This document shows positions 33,427 to 43,755 of a stretch of 64,000 bases of DNA, piece after piece. Origin of the DNA: Gp1-AA133 sp963850425 (GTDB lineage Bacteria > Acidobacteriota > Terriglobia > Terriglobales > Acidobacteriaceae); assembly GCA_963850425.1 (NCBI GenBank), contig CAWKLF010000004.1, positions 62,001 to 126,000 on the forward strand. The letters are read 5' to 3'. The notes under the pieces were generated by a model. The model did no database searches. It was not told the origin of the DNA and saw only the letters and a list, made by a program, of their open reading frames with translations. Numbering within the stretch: the first letter of the stretch is position 1; each line of letters begins with the position of its first letter. Both the position numbers and the translations under genes were made by a program.

Positions 33427-33667
33427 ATTTATCGCGTTTTGGGGATGGTCCGTAATATGTTCATTCTGTTGCCGGCAGCCATTTCGTGACCATCGGGCAT
33501 ATTCAAGCGGCTTTTGACCGCGTGCAACATGGTGAGCGGCATTTTTTAGTTTGGACGCTTGATTCCGGGCAGACTCTTCACCCGCAACCTGCCAGCAATG
33601 CGGCCTTCCTTCTCGCACCGGGTGGTGGAAAAACCTAAGAAGACAGATTCAGAGGGATCGGCGCCGG
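33427..33667. other. Spacer between the RND operon and the porin-cytochrome gene
   Basis: Lies between the permease stop and the promoter described above. No terminator hairpin with T-run, ORF or RNA gene was recognised. An open antisense frame across 33546-33926 is a shadow of the permease gene. Confidence 0.4.
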
Positions 33668-36600
33668 TTAAGTTGGCTGCCATTGCGCATCGGCCTTCGA
33701 CCTGCCCGTCATTCCGCGGACGCGCAAGCGCATGCGATCCATATAGAGGTAGACGACTGGGGTGGTGTAAAGAGTGAGCAACTGGCTCACGATCAGCCCT
33801 CCGACGATCGTAATACCCAAAGGCCGATGCAGTTCGGAACCAGTGCCGGTACCAATGGCGAGCGGAAGTCCAGCAAGCAAAGCTGCCGCCGTCGTCATCA
33901 TGATGGGACGAAAGCGCATGATGCATGCTTGATAGATAGCTTCTTCGGGGGATTTCTTATCTCTGCGCTCGGCGTCCAGGGCAAAGTCGATCATCATGAT
34001 CGCGTTCTTCTTGACGATTCCAATTAATAGCAAGACACCGATCAGTGCAATGACATTCAGGTCAATGCGCGTGAGCAGGAGCGCAAGCAGGGCCCCAACG
34101 CCGGCGGAGGGAAGCGTGGAGAGAATGGTGATGGGGTGGATATAGCTTTCGTAGAGGATTCCAAGAACGATGTAAACGGTCGCCAGAGCCGCCAGAATCA
34201 GGATGAGCTGATTGGACAGCGCGTCCTGAAACGCGGCTGCTGTTCCCTGAAAGTTGGCATGTACGGAGCTGGGCAGGTTGAGTTCACGATTGGCGCCCTG
34301 GATGATTTGGGTCGCCTCGCCGAGGGAGACACCCTCTGCAAGGTTGAACGAGATCGTCACGGATGGGAACTGGGCCTGGTGATTCACCGCGAGAGGCGCG
34401 TTTGCAGGGGCGAAGTGGCTGAATGTGGAAAGCGGCACCAGCGTGCCGGACTTCGAAGCAACATAGATACTTTGGAGCGCGTCGGGCGTCTGCTGATAGC
34501 GAGGGTCGACCTCCATGACGACGTGGTACTGGTTCAGCGGCTCATAAATGGTGGAAACCTGGCTTTGACCGAAGGCCCGATAGAGCGCTGCGTCAACCGC
34601 GTTCGGCTGAATACCGAGGCGCGCGGCCGTGTCGCGATCAATCACCACTCTAGCTTCGAGGCCTCGATTCTGCTGATCGGTATTGACGTCCTTGAGTTGG
34701 CGAAGCTGTCTCAATTTCGCGAGGACGCGGGGAGCCCACTGGTTTAAATCGTCGAGGCTCTCGGATTGAAGCGTGTATTGGTATTGTGCGTTGCCCATGC
34801 GTCCGCCGATCTGCAAATCCTGAGCAGCCTGCAAATACAGAGTTGCCCCGGGGACGTGCGCCAACTTTCCCCGGAGTCGGCTGATGACCTGGCTGGCGCC
34901 AACTTTTCGCTCTCCCAGGGGCTTGAGCATGATGAACATGCGCCCGGTATTGGCAGTGCCTCCGCCGCCTACAAACGCTGTAACTGTCGATACCGCCGGG
35001 TCCTTCATGATGATCGTGACGTAGTCGTTCATCTTCTCGCGGATCGCCTGGAAGGAAATGTCCTGCTCCGCCTGAATCGAACCGCCAAGACGACCGGTAT
35101 CCTGCTGGGGGAAGAATCCCTTCGGGACAATGATGTAAAGGTAGACACTCAAGCAAGCCGTTCCGATGGTAACCAGCAGCATCAGGAACTGATAACGCAA
35201 AACCCAGCGGAGGCCATGGCCGTAGAAGTTGCGCAGCCCGTCGAACGCCTTCTCACTTGCCCGATACAAACGGCTGTGCCGTTCGCTATTCAGGGGGCGC
35301 AGCAGTTTGGCGCACATCATTGGAGTCGTCGTGAGAGAGACAAGCAATGACACGCCAATGGCCGCGCTCAGAGTCACGGCAAACTCACGGAACAGCCGTC
35401 CGACGATACCCCCCATCAAGAGGATGGGGATGAAGACGGCTACGAGTGAAGTGCTCATGGACAGGACGGTGAAGCCGATTTCTTTAGCGCCCAGGAACGC
35501 AGCGGCTACCGGCTCCATCCCATCCTCGAGATGGCGATTGATGTTTTCAAGAACCACGATGGCATCATCGACCACAAAGCCCGTTGAAATTGCCAGCGCC
35601 ATCAATGACAGGTTGTCGAGACTGTAGCCCAGCAGGTACATCACCCCAAAAGTTCCCACCAAAGAGAGCGGCACCGCAATGCTGGGAATGATCGTGGAGC
35701 GAACGTTTCTGAGGAACACGAACACGACAAACACGACCAGGATCACGGAGATGATCAGGGTGATTTCGATATCACGGACGGAGGCGCGCACGGTGAGAGT
35801 GCGGTCCATGACAACGTCGAGTTTGATGGATGGGGAGATCGCAGCCTTCAGTTGAGGAATCAGTTCCCTAACGTTATCGACGGTAGAAATGATGTTGGCG
35901 CCAGGTTGGCGGAAGATTACCAGCAAGACAGCGCGCTTCCCGTTCGAACTGCCCGCATTGCGGAGGTCTTCGACCGAGTCCTGGACGTCAGCGACATCTC
36001 CCAGCCGGACGACGCCGTTCTGGTTGGAGGAAATAATGAGGTTGCGATACTCCTCTGCCTTGAATAGCTGATCATTGGCGTCGATGGCCCAGGCATTGAC
36101 GGGCCCTGTGAATTCGCCCTTGGGCTTGTTGGCATTGGCGGAGGAAAGCGCGGTCGCAACCTGCGTGGTGCTGACCCCAAGCTTGTTGAGCAGCATTGGG
36201 TTCAATTCGGCGCGCACCGCCGGATTCGCGCCTCCGCCCACGAAAACCTGGCCCACGCCAGAAACCTGCGAAAGCTTCTGCGCCAGTATGGAATTCGCGA
36301 CGTCGTAAATCTCCGGCAGGCGAATGGTCTCGGAGGTCAGCGAAAGAATAAGGATGGGCGCGTCCGCCGGATTCACCTTGCGATAATTCGGATTGCTGGG
36401 AAGGTTGGCCGGCAACTGGCCGCGGGCAGCATTGATAGCGGCCTGAACGTCGCGCGCGGCGGCGTCTATGTTGCGACTCAGGTCGAACTGCAACACGATG
36501 TTGGTCGATCCCAGTTGGCTGGTCGAGGTCATCTGGTTCACGCCGGAGATTCTTCCGAACTGGCGCTCCAGAGGAGTCGCGACCGACGAAGCCATAGTTT

Positions 36601-36769
36601 CGGGACTGGCGCCGGGCAGTCCGGCACCCACCGAGATCACAGGAAACTCGACTTGCGGAAGTGGAGCGACGGGCAGGAAGCGAAACGCCAATGCACCCGA
36701 AAGCAGGAGTGCGATGGTCAGGAGCGAAGTCCCGACCGGTCGCCGAATAAATGGAGCCGAGATATTCAT
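33668..36769 (-). CDS. RND multidrug efflux permease (MdtC-like), second copy
   Basis: Inner-membrane RND pump of about 1033 residues with the usual 12 helices and two large periplasmic loops. The opening NISAPFIRRPVGTSLLTIAL and the motif GFVVDDAIVVLENI, with the proton-relay Asp pair in helix 4, are present; it ends FRPIMMTTAAALLAGLPLA ... TTPVVYLYMD. The ATG lies four bases after the stop of the upstream permease gene, so a heteromeric MdtB/MdtC-type pump is likely. Substrates unknown. No outer-membrane channel gene (TolC-like) is adjacent. Confidence 0.9.
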   Translation of the reverse strand: MNISAPFIRRPVGTSLLTIALLLSGALAFRFLPVAPLPQVEFPVISVGAGLPGASPETMASSVATPLERQFGRISGVNQMTSTSQLGSTNIVLQFDLSRNIDAAARDVQAAINAARGQLPANLPSNPNYRKVNPADAPILILSLTSETIRLPEIYDVANSILAQKLSQVSGVGQVFVGGGANPAVRAELNPMLLNKLGVSTTQVATALSSANANKPKGEFTGPVNAWAIDANDQLFKAEEYRNLIISSNQNGVVRLGDVADVQDSVEDLRNAGSSNGKRAVLLVIFRQPGANIISTVDNVRELIPQLKAAISPSIKLDVVMDRTLTVRASVRDIEITLIISVILVVFVVFVFLRNVRSTIIPSIAVPLSLVGTFGVMYLLGYSLDNLSLMALAISTGFVVDDAIVVLENINRHLEDGMEPVAAAFLGAKEIGFTVLSMSTSLVAVFIPILLMGGIVGRLFREFAVTLSAAIGVSLLVSLTTTPMMCAKLLRPLNSERHSRLYRASEKAFDGLRNFYGHGLRWVLRYQFLMLLVTIGTACLSVYLYIIVPKGFFPQQDTGRLGGSIQAEQDISFQAIREKMNDYVTIIMKDPAVSTVTAFVGGGGTANTGRMFIMLKPLGERKVGASQVISRLRGKLAHVPGATLYLQAAQDLQIGGRMGNAQYQYTLQSESLDDLNQWAPRVLAKLRQLRQLKDVNTDQQNRGLEARVVIDRDTAARLGIQPNAVDAALYRAFGQSQVSTIYEPLNQYHVVMEVDPRYQQTPDALQSIYVASKSGTLVPLSTFSHFAPANAPLAVNHQAQFPSVTISFNLAEGVSLGEATQIIQGANRELNLPSSVHANFQGTAAAFQDALSNQLILILAALATVYIVLGILYESYIHPITILSTLPSAGVGALLALLLTRIDLNVIALIGVLLLIGIVKKNAIMMIDFALDAERRDKKSPEEAIYQACIMRFRPIMMTTAAALLAGLPLAIGTGTGSELHRPLGITIVGGLIVSQLLTLYTTPVVYLYMDRMRLRVRGMTGRSKADAQWQPT

Positions 36770-36773
36770 CGCG

Positions 36774-39700
36774 CTAGTCGGCGGTTGCCGCTCCCTCAAT
36801 GGGATTGCCGATGTGATAACGCGAGAAACGGCGAGCCAATCGATCGAAGGCGAGATAGACCACGGGCGTGGTGTAGAGAGTCAGTAACTGGCTGAGGATG
36901 AGGCCGCCTACGATGGAAATGCCAAGAGGATTACGCAACTCGGAACCTGTACCAGACGTGAGCGCGAGCGGCAAACCGCCGAGCAGCGCTGCCATCGTGG
37001 TCATCATGATGGGACGAAAACGCAGCAGACAAGCCTGGTAAATCGCCTCCTCGGGCTGCCTTCCCCTCCCCGCGCTCTGCTTCAAGTGCGAAGTCAATCA
37101 TCATGATGGCGTTTTTCTTAACGATGCCAATAAGCAGGATGATGCCAATCAGTGCGATGACGTTGAAATCGTTGCGGGTGAGGATCAAAGCGAGGATCGC
37201 GCCCACGCCGGCGGACGGCAAGGTGGAAAGAATGGTGATGGGATGGATGTAACTCTCGTACAGCACACCCAGCACAATGTAGACCGTCACCAAAGCCGCA
37301 AGAATAAGGTACGGCTCGGAAGAAAGAGAATTCTGGAAGGCAGCGGCCGTTCCTTGAAAACTGGTGTGAATGCTTGGGGGCAGGTTGATTTCATGTTCTG
37401 CCTGATTGATCGCCTTGGTGGCTTCTCCTAAAGAAGTTCCGGGCGCGAGGTTAAAGGAAATCGTCACCACCGGAAACTGTCCCTGATGGTTGATCGCCAG
37501 GAGGGCATTGGTGGAGGAGAAACGCGTGAAGGCAGAGAGCGGAACTTGTGCGCCACTTGATGAATGAACGTAGATACTCTTCAAAGAGTCCGGGCTCTGC
37601 TGAAAGCTGGGGTCAGCCTCGAGTATGACGTGATATTGATTCAGCTGTGTGAAGATGGTCGACACCTGTCGCTGGCCGAAGGCGTCGTAAAGAGTATCGT
37701 CGATTGCTTGCGGGAGAATTCCCAGACGGGACGCAGTGTCGCGGTCGATCACGAGATCCGCTTTCAGTCCAGCAGTGAGCTGATCGTTGGCAATGTCGCG
37801 TAGCTCAGGCAGGTTTCTGAGTTTTTCCATGAGGCGCGGCACCCACAGGTTCAGATCGTTGGTATCAGCGGATTCCAGCGAATATTGAAATTGCGTGCGA
37901 CTGACCCGATCCTCAACCGTCAGGTCCTGGATGGGTTGCATGTAGAGGGTGATGCCTTCCACCTTTGCCAATTGCGGCTGGAGGCGACGAATGATTTCTG
38001 AAGCCGAATCATCGCGCTGGTTTCTGGACTTCAAGTTGATTTGAATTCGCCCGCTGTTTGGAGTCGTATTCACTCCGTCGATGCCGATGAAGGATGAGAG
38101 GCTGTCGACGGCGGGATCCTTGAGAATGACCTGTGCCAATGCCTGCTGGCGCTGCGCCATCGCATTGAAGGAGATGGTCTGCGGAGCGTCTGAAATACCG
38201 AGAATCACGCCCGTGTCCTGCACCGGGAAAAATCCTTTAGGCACAATGATGAAAAGAAAAATGGTAAAGACCAATGTTCCAACCGTAACGATCAAGGTTG
38301 CGGTCTGATGTTTGAGGACCCACTGCAGGGTCTGCCCGTAGCGGTTGATCACGTGCTCATAGGCTCGCTCGGAGATTTCATAGAAGCGGCCGTGTTTCGA
38401 CGACCCTTTCGTCTTCAAGAGTTTCGCGCACATCATTGGCGTGAGCGTCAGCGAAACAACCGCGGAGACGAGGATTGTGACGGCCAATGTAACCGCGAAT
38501 TCACGGAAGAGACGGCCTACGACGTCGCCCATGAATAGCAGGGGAATCAGAACGGCGATCAACGAGACGGTTAGAGAAACGATCGTGAAACCAATCTGGC
38601 CAGCGCCTTTGAGCGCGGCGTTAAGAGGCGTTTCGCCTGCCTCTAAATAGCGATCGATGTTCTCGATCATGACGATGGCGTCATCGACCACAAAGCCGGT
38701 AGAGATCGTTAGAGCCATCAGGGTGAGGTTGTTCAGGCTGTAGCCGAGCAGGTACATCACCCCAAACGTTCCTATCAGCGACAGCGGCACGGCAACGCTG
38801 GGAATCACGGTGGCCGAGAGATTCCTCAAGAAAAGAAAGATCACCATTACGACCAGTCCGATGGTGAGCATCATTTCGAACTGGACGTCGTCGACTGAGG
38901 CGCGGATGGTTTGGGTCCGGTCTGTCAGGATGGTGAGCTTGACCGACGAGGGGAGCGAAGACTGGAGGCGAGGCAACAGCTTTTTGATTCGATCGGCGAC
39001 GCTGATGATGTTGGCGCCGGGTTGGCGCTGAATGTTGACGATGACGGCAGGGGTCGAATTCATCCAGGCAGCCTGCCGCGCGTTTTCGGCGCCGTCGATC
39101 ACGGTGGCGACATCGGAAAGGCGAACCGGAGCACCGTTCTTGGAGGCAATAATGACGTTGCGATACTCGTCGCTGGTGAACAGCTGGTCGTTGGCATTGA
39201 TGGTATAGGCCTGGCGTTGCCCGTCGAGTACGCCCTTTGCCTGATCAACATTGGCCTGTCCGAGCACAGTGCGCAGATCTTCAAGGCTCAAACCGTACGA
39301 TGCGAGAGCTGTGGGATTCGCCTGGATTCGAACTGCGGGCTTCTGACCCCCGCTGATGGAGACTAGACCGACTCCCGGAAGCTGCGAAATCTTTTGCGCG
39401 AGGGTCGTGTCGGCAAGATCCTCGACCTTGGTGAGAGGCAGGGTGCCGGACGTGAGCGCCAACGTCAGAATCGGGGCATCGGCGGGATTGACTTTGCTGT
39501 AGATCGGAGGATTGGGCAAGTCTTTGGGCAGGTAGGTCGTACCCGCATTGATTGCGGCTTGCACCTCCTGCTCAGCGACGTCGATGTTCTGGTCCAGATT
39601 GAACTGAAGAATAATGAGCGAACTTCCGAAGGAACTCGTGGAGGTCATCTGGCTCAAGCCAGGAACCTGGCCGAATTGCCGCTCCAGTGGAGCGGTCACA

Positions 39701-39885
39701 GAGGAAGCCATCACTTCCGGATCAGCGCCGGGATAAAACGTCACCACCTGGATTGTTGGGTAGTCGACTTCCGGGAGTGCCGAGACGGGGAGTTGCATGT
39801 AGGCGACGATCCCTACAAGAAGGATTGCGATCATCAGCAGGGTCGTGGCGACCGGCCGCAGAATGAATATGCGAGACGGACTCAT
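36774..39885 (-). CDS. RND multidrug efflux permease (MdtB-like), frameshifted near C terminus
   Basis: The main frame runs from 39885 and ends at 36931 after an unrelated tail. It encodes a normal RND permease opening (SRIFILRPVATTLLMIAIL), the helix-4 GFVVDDAIVMIENI Asp pair and typical loops. Near 37055-37080 the reading jumps: the main frame turns into junk after ALEAERGEGK, while another frame continues correctly with QPEEAIYQACLLRFRPIMMT to TTPVVYLAFDRLARRF and stops at 36774. One extra base in a G-rich tract (minus-strand CGGGGAGGGGAAGG) explains it. This may be a sequencing error, a real mutation or a strain variant. The start overlaps the adaptor stop (ATGA). Confidence 0.85.
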
Positions 39886-41069
39886 TGCCCTGGAGTTCCT
39901 GAAGGCGCGTTGCCACCTCCCTGCCCGGCGTTCGGAGCATGGGGTTCAACGTGGCTGCCACCCTGCAACTTATCTTGCCCATCGGTGACGACTTGCTCGC
40001 CGGGCGCGACCCCGGAAGCGATGACGCTCAAATTCCCCTGGGTCAGAGCGACCTTCACGGTTCGGACTTCGGCTGTCTTGTCGGGCTTCACAACGTAGAT
40101 GAAGCTGCTGCCTTGCGGACCACGCTGAATGGCTGCGGTAGGCACGACGGTGACACCCTTGCGCGTTTCAAGCAATAGTCGAGCGTTCACAAACTGATTG
40201 GGGAACAGGGCATTATCGGCGTTGTCAAACATCGCCTTCAGTTTGCCGGTGCCGGTGGTCTGGTCAATTTGATTGTCGATGGTGAGAAGCTTGCCGGCCG
40301 CCAACTTCGTCACGTCATCGCGACTGTACGCGTCGACCTCGAGGGCACGACTCTTCATGTGCTGCGAAACATTCGGCAAAGCATCTTCAGGAAGCGTGAA
40401 AACAACCGCGATGGGTTGCAATTGAGTAATCACCAGTAAGGGATTCGTATCGGACGCGTGGATCATGTTGCCGATGTCGACCAAACGCAGCCCGATACGA
40501 CCTTTTACCGGAGCGGTGACGCGCGTGTAGACCAATTGCAGCTTGGCGTTGTCGATGGTGGCCTGATCGGCCTTGATGGTGCCTTCCAACTGTCCAACGA
40601 GAGCTCTCTGCGCATCGAATTGTTGCTGCGAAATAACGCCTTCCTTGAAAAGTCCCTGATACCGACCATAGTCGAGCTGAGCATTTTTCAGTTGGGCCTG
40701 GTCGCGAGCGAGCGCTGCTTCCGCCTGCTCCAGAGCAACCTGATACGGACGAGGATCGATCACGAGCAGAAGATCGCCTTGCTTTACGGATTGACCTTCT
40801 CTGAAAGCGACCTGAACGATCTGACCGTCAACTCGACTCTTCAAACTCACGGTGTTGGAAGCTTGTACACTACCCAGGCCGGATAGGTAGACGGGGAAAT
40901 CCTTCTGCTCGGCGGGGGCGACCGCCACCGGGATGGACGGAGGAGCACTGCTGGCCTGCGCGGATTTGCTCGTCGCGTTGCTGCAGCCCTCGACGGCCAA
41001 CAGGAACCAGAGCGCAGCGACTAAAAAGACACTGGAAGTAAGCGGATGACGACGAAACCACAATTTCAT
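39882..41069 (-). CDS. RND periplasmic adaptor (MdtA-like membrane fusion protein)
   Basis: A 395-residue adaptor that links the inner-membrane pump to the outer-membrane channel. The N-terminal segment FLVAALWFLLAVEGC ends in a lipobox-like Gly-Cys, so it is probably a lipoprotein. It has the lipoyl/hairpin region (GLGSVQASNTVSLKSRVDGQ ... LLLVIDPRPYQVALEQAEAAL), a coiled-coil hairpin and the barrel domain (TRVTAPVKGRIGLRLVD). Gly/Pro-rich tail. First gene of the three-gene operon. Confidence 0.9.
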   Translation of the reverse strand: MKLWFRRHPLTSSVFLVAALWFLLAVEGCSNATSKSAQASSAPPSIPVAVAPAEQKDFPVYLSGLGSVQASNTVSLKSRVDGQIVQVAFREGQSVKQGDLLLVIDPRPYQVALEQAEAALARDQAQLKNAQLDYGRYQGLFKEGVISQQQFDAQRALVGQLEGTIKADQATIDNAKLQLVYTRVTAPVKGRIGLRLVDIGNMIHASDTNPLLVITQLQPIAVVFTLPEDALPNVSQHMKSRALEVDAYSRDDVTKLAAGKLLTIDNQIDQTTGTGKLKAMFDNADNALFPNQFVNARLLLETRKGVTVVPTAAIQRGPQGSSFIYVVKPDKTAEVRTVKVALTQGNLSVIASGVAPGEQVVTDGQDKLQGGSHVEPHAPNAGQGGGNAPSGTPGQ

Positions 41070-41287
41070 AAGTTCTTTCTAAATGAAGAAGCGGGCGGAA
41101 TGGCGAGCCCCAATTTTTCTCCCGAAAAACAATACATCCGGCGGGCACGGAAGGCGAACGAGCCGTGGCGCATGCGCGCGGTCCCTATCAATAAGACGCT
41201 TTCAGTTTAAAGTAGGGATCGATAAATTACGCGGATTTACAAACTTTTACACGCTTGATTCGACGGGAGATAGCCCCAAGTGGGAAA

Positions 41288-41310
41288 GGCCGACCGCATG
41301 GTGGTCGGCC
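41288..41310. terminator. Hairpin between divergently organised minus-strand units
   Basis: GGCCGACC and GGTCGGCC form an 8-bp perfect stem with a 7-base loop, just downstream of the DUF6496 gene. No T-run follows on either side, so terminator function is uncertain. Confidence 0.3.
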
Positions 41311-41337
41311 CAACATTCCGGGTAGTCCGGCGGGCAA

Positions 41338-41829
41338 CTACGCGGCTCGTCTGGTTCGAGCTGCTTTCTGAGCTGCTTCGCTACGTCCTTCTTTTTTCTT
41401 CGTTCTAACGGCTTTCATCGCCGAAGCGTGCCGAGCGGATGCACTGCGCTTTTTGGCGGCGCTGCGAGCATGGGAAGCCAACGATTTTTTCGAAGCGGCG
41501 CTGTGTCCTTCCTGCTTCAGCGCGGCCGAGGTAGCCCTGGAGCGTCGGGCCGATGGTTTACTCGTGCTTTTCGCACGCCGTCGGTCACGCGTGGCTTGCT
41601 CCCTCGTTCTGGTGGAAGTGGTTCCTTTGCGCGGCGCCTCCAACTCTACTCCGGCCCGGCGAGCTTTGGAGAGACCGATGGCAATTGCCTGCTTGGTAGA
41701 GGCTGCTCCGTGTTTGCCTTCACGGATATGGTGTATTTCTTCGCGGACGAATTCTCCCGCCTGCGTGCTGGGAGATTTACCCTCACGAGCGTCTTCTTGC
41801 GCGCGCTCCAGCGTTTCTTTTTCCGGCAT
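41338..41829 (-). CDS. DUF6496-type protein with H1-like basic tail
   Basis: A 163-residue, very basic protein. The N-terminal part contains VREEIHHIREGKHGAASTKQ followed by AIAIGLSKARRAGV, the pattern of DUF6496 proteins. The C-terminal 90 residues are almost only Ala, Lys, Arg and Ser (for example SAAKKRSASARHASAMKAVR), similar to the tails of bacterial histone H1-like proteins, so DNA binding is possible. It is monocistronic on the minus strand; function unproven. Confidence 0.7.
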   Translation of the reverse strand: MPEKETLERAQEDAREGKSPSTQAGEFVREEIHHIREGKHGAASTKQAIAIGLSKARRAGVELEAPRKGTTSTRTREQATRDRRRAKSTSKPSARRSRATSAALKQEGHSAASKKSLASHARSAAKKRSASARHASAMKAVRTKKKEGRSEAAQKAARTRRAA

Positions 41830-41950
41830 AACGATACCCTCCCGTAAAGAGTAGGATTCACCGATCCCGGAGGAGAATCGAGCAGTCCTTGTAGTCAGCG
41901 AATGAATTGTTCGTAGTGTGAAATTCGATGCTAGAAAAAGGCAGGGCTCC

Positions 41951-42000
41951 CACGTCAGGTTGCCCCGTAGTTAAAACCGAGAACAAGGCAACCTAACGTG
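41951..42000. repeat. Long inverted repeat 3' of the Ser/Thr/Pro-rich gene
   Basis: CACGTCAGGTTGCC (41951-41964) and GGCAACCTAACGTG (41987-42000) pair at 13 of 14 positions, with a 22-base loop. It follows the gene at 42031-42777 on the minus strand and may stabilise or terminate its transcript; there is no T-run. Confidence 0.5.
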
Positions 42001-42030
42001 AGAGCGGTGGGAGAGCTTGGTTACAGACTT

Positions 42031-42777
42031 TTAAGTCGAATGCGGTGGAGTCGCGCCGCCGGAAGTTGGCGGTGTTGCACTGGGCGGCGTGGTCGTCCCC
42101 GGACTCGTAGTCGTCGGCGGGGTCGAACCGTTGTTAGGCGACGTAGTTCCGGGAGATGTGGTCGACGGGGAAGAAGCACCCGGAGTGGCGGTACCCGGAG
42201 TTGGCGTTGCTGTGCTGGGCTGTGGTGTCGCCGTCCCTGGATTCGGTGTTGCGGTCCCAGGATTAGGCGTCGCGGCGCCCGAATTTGGGGTCGCTGTTCC
42301 TGGAGTCGTGCCGCTGGGGGTGCCGCTGCTGCTTTGTGTCTGCACCGTGCCATCACTGGCCATACACGGAGTGCTGCTTCCCGGTGCGGTAGTGCCGGGG
42401 AGGGTACTCGGCGGCTTGTTCGGAGTTCCCGGAGTGTTTTGAGAATTCGAAGGGCTCGGCGTCATACCCGGAACGGAACCAGAACCGTTGTTAACAGCAG
42501 AGCAAGGAGGAATGCTTCCCGGAGTCTGCGAGCCAGAGGTGGAGTTTCCCGTCGTCGATGTTCCAGGTGCGGCGCTTCCCGGCGCCGACGGCGAAGTCTG
42601 CGAGGGGCTCGCTTGTCCCGGAGTGTCCTGCGATCCTGGAGTTGACGGAGTTGCGGAGTTCGGTGTGGAACTTTGCGCTCCTGAGCCGGAAGGGCTCGAA
42701 CTTTGAGCCACCACAAACGCGGTCGTTCCTAAAGCACAGCCCAGAAACATAGTTGAAAATATTTTGCTTTTTCGCAT
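42031..42777 (-). CDS. Secreted Ser/Thr/Pro/Gly-rich low-complexity protein
   Basis: About 248 residues. A signal peptide (KIFSTMFLGCALGTTAFVVAQ) precedes a disordered chain of Ser, Thr, Pro, Gly and Ala with a tandem GTATPNP/GTATPQP-type repeat near the C terminus, plus two isolated Cys. Such chains act as extended surface linkers or matrix components. The start is the ATG after GGAG; the longer frame (to 42891) lacks a signal-like beginning. No enzymatic domain. Codon repetition gives long antisense frames here. Confidence 0.6.
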   Translation of the reverse strand: MRKSKIFSTMFLGCALGTTAFVVAQSSSPSGSGAQSSTPNSATPSTPGSQDTPGQASPSQTSPSAPGSAAPGTSTTGNSTSGSQTPGSIPPCSAVNNGSGSVPGMTPSPSNSQNTPGTPNKPPSTLPGTTAPGSSTPCMASDGTVQTQSSSGTPSGTTPGTATPNSGAATPNPGTATPNPGTATPQPSTATPTPGTATPGASSPSTTSPGTTSPNNGSTPPTTTSPGTTTPPSATPPTSGGATPPHST

Positions 42778-42887
42778 TCTCAACAATCTCCATAACCAAT
42801 TACTGTTCGAATTCAGAGCATACGGCCGATGGCAAGACTCGGAAAATCCGGTACAGCCCCGAGATATCCAGCCTCTAACCCGTAAAT

Positions 42888-43265
42888 TCATTGCAGTAAT
42901 CCTGGCTCCTGACTCAGGAGCGAGGCTTGATCGGCTCGGTCTAACAGAGCGATGATCTCATCGGTGGTGGCGATATCAAGCGAAGGCATCCAAGTGTGGT
43001 CGAGCCGATCCTGAACCGTATTGGATGGATTGAATAACTTCAATTTAACGTTATGATCATGCGCCCACCGCTGGAGGTACGCCAGCATTCCCAACCCGCC
43101 ACCCTCAATCGTATCTACGTCGGAAAGTTCTACTACAACGATCCGCGCAGCCCTTTGAGACAGGATGGTGTCACGCAGACAGTAAGCAGCTTCACTCTGG
43201 ACAATGCGGCCTTCGCACTGGATAACAGCGACGTCACCGATTACCTCGACATGTACGTTGAACAT
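42888..43265 (-). CDS. STAS-domain protein (anti-sigma-antagonist-like) without phospho-Ser
   Basis: A 125-residue stand-alone STAS domain. It opens FNVHVEVIGDVAVIQCEGRI and has the strand-helix core IVVVELSDVDTIEGGGLGML. In SpoIIAA-type antagonists the matching site reads IDSSGLG, with a phosphorylated Ser; here it is IEGGGLG, so switching by an anti-sigma kinase at that site is not possible. It may bind a partner constitutively. GGGAGG before the ATG supports the start. Confidence 0.78.
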   Translation of the reverse strand: MFNVHVEVIGDVAVIQCEGRIVQSEAAYCLRDTILSQRAARIVVVELSDVDTIEGGGLGMLAYLQRWAHDHNVKLKLFNPSNTVQDRLDHTWMPSLDIATTDEIIALLDRADQASLLSQEPGLLQ

Positions 43266-43419
43266 GGCGTCCTCCCAACAGAGAAATAAGCAAGAATCAT
43301 GCCGTCCATGAAAACCTTGTTATTTGTGCATTCTGGGAACTGGAAGGGCCGCAGCGAGGAGAGAATTTTGGCAACGATCAAGAAAAAAAGAGATACGGAA
43401 AGGGCAGTAGGTGCCGCCC

Positions 43420-43451
43420 CGGGGACCCCCGCATGCGATGTGGGGTCCCCG
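43420..43451 (-). terminator. Strong hairpin after the DUF3309 gene
   Basis: CGGGGACCCC (43420-43429) pairs perfectly with GGGGTCCCCG (43442-43451). It lies 15 bases past the DUF3309 stop on the minus strand, but the T-run is distant. Confidence 0.45.
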
Positions 43452-43465
43452 TACCACGGCGGAAA

Positions 43466-43618
43466 TCAAACCCGGCCGGTAAGGGCAAGCACGAGAAGAA
43501 TTAGAACGATCAGACCCAAGCCTCCGCTCGGGTAGTACCCCCAGCTCCTGCTATAGGGCCACGTCGGCAGAGCGCCGATTAACAGAAGAATCAGGAGCAC
43601 AAGCAGAATCGTTGACAT
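43466..43618 (-). CDS. DUF3309 small membrane protein (50 aa)
   Basis: A 50-residue protein that begins MSTILLVLLILLLIGALPTW, continues PYSRSWGYYPSGGLG and ends in a second hydrophobic helix and TGRV. This is the complete DUF3309 pattern: two helices around a PTWPYSxxWGYxPSGG loop. AAGGAGG lies six bases before the ATG. Members are widespread small hydrophobic proteins of unknown function in soil bacteria. Confidence 0.85.
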   Translation of the reverse strand: MSTILLVLLILLLIGALPTWPYSRSWGYYPSGGLGLIVLILLVLALTGRV

Positions 43619-43755
43619 GAACATCCTCCTTGCGGCTTCGTTAGCGCCGTCGTGTCGGTCAAAATATGCGAAATCAGTTTTAGAACGTCTCGGGTAGACG
43701 TCGTATATCCAGCAAGAAAATCTCTTGCACTTGCCTCCGTTGCATCCTCATCACT

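Noticed and set aside
42089..42442. Val/Gly/Pro-rich plus-strand frame
   Set aside because: Antisense to the Ser/Thr/Pro-rich secreted protein; the repeat simply reads as VPG-type repeats in the other frame.
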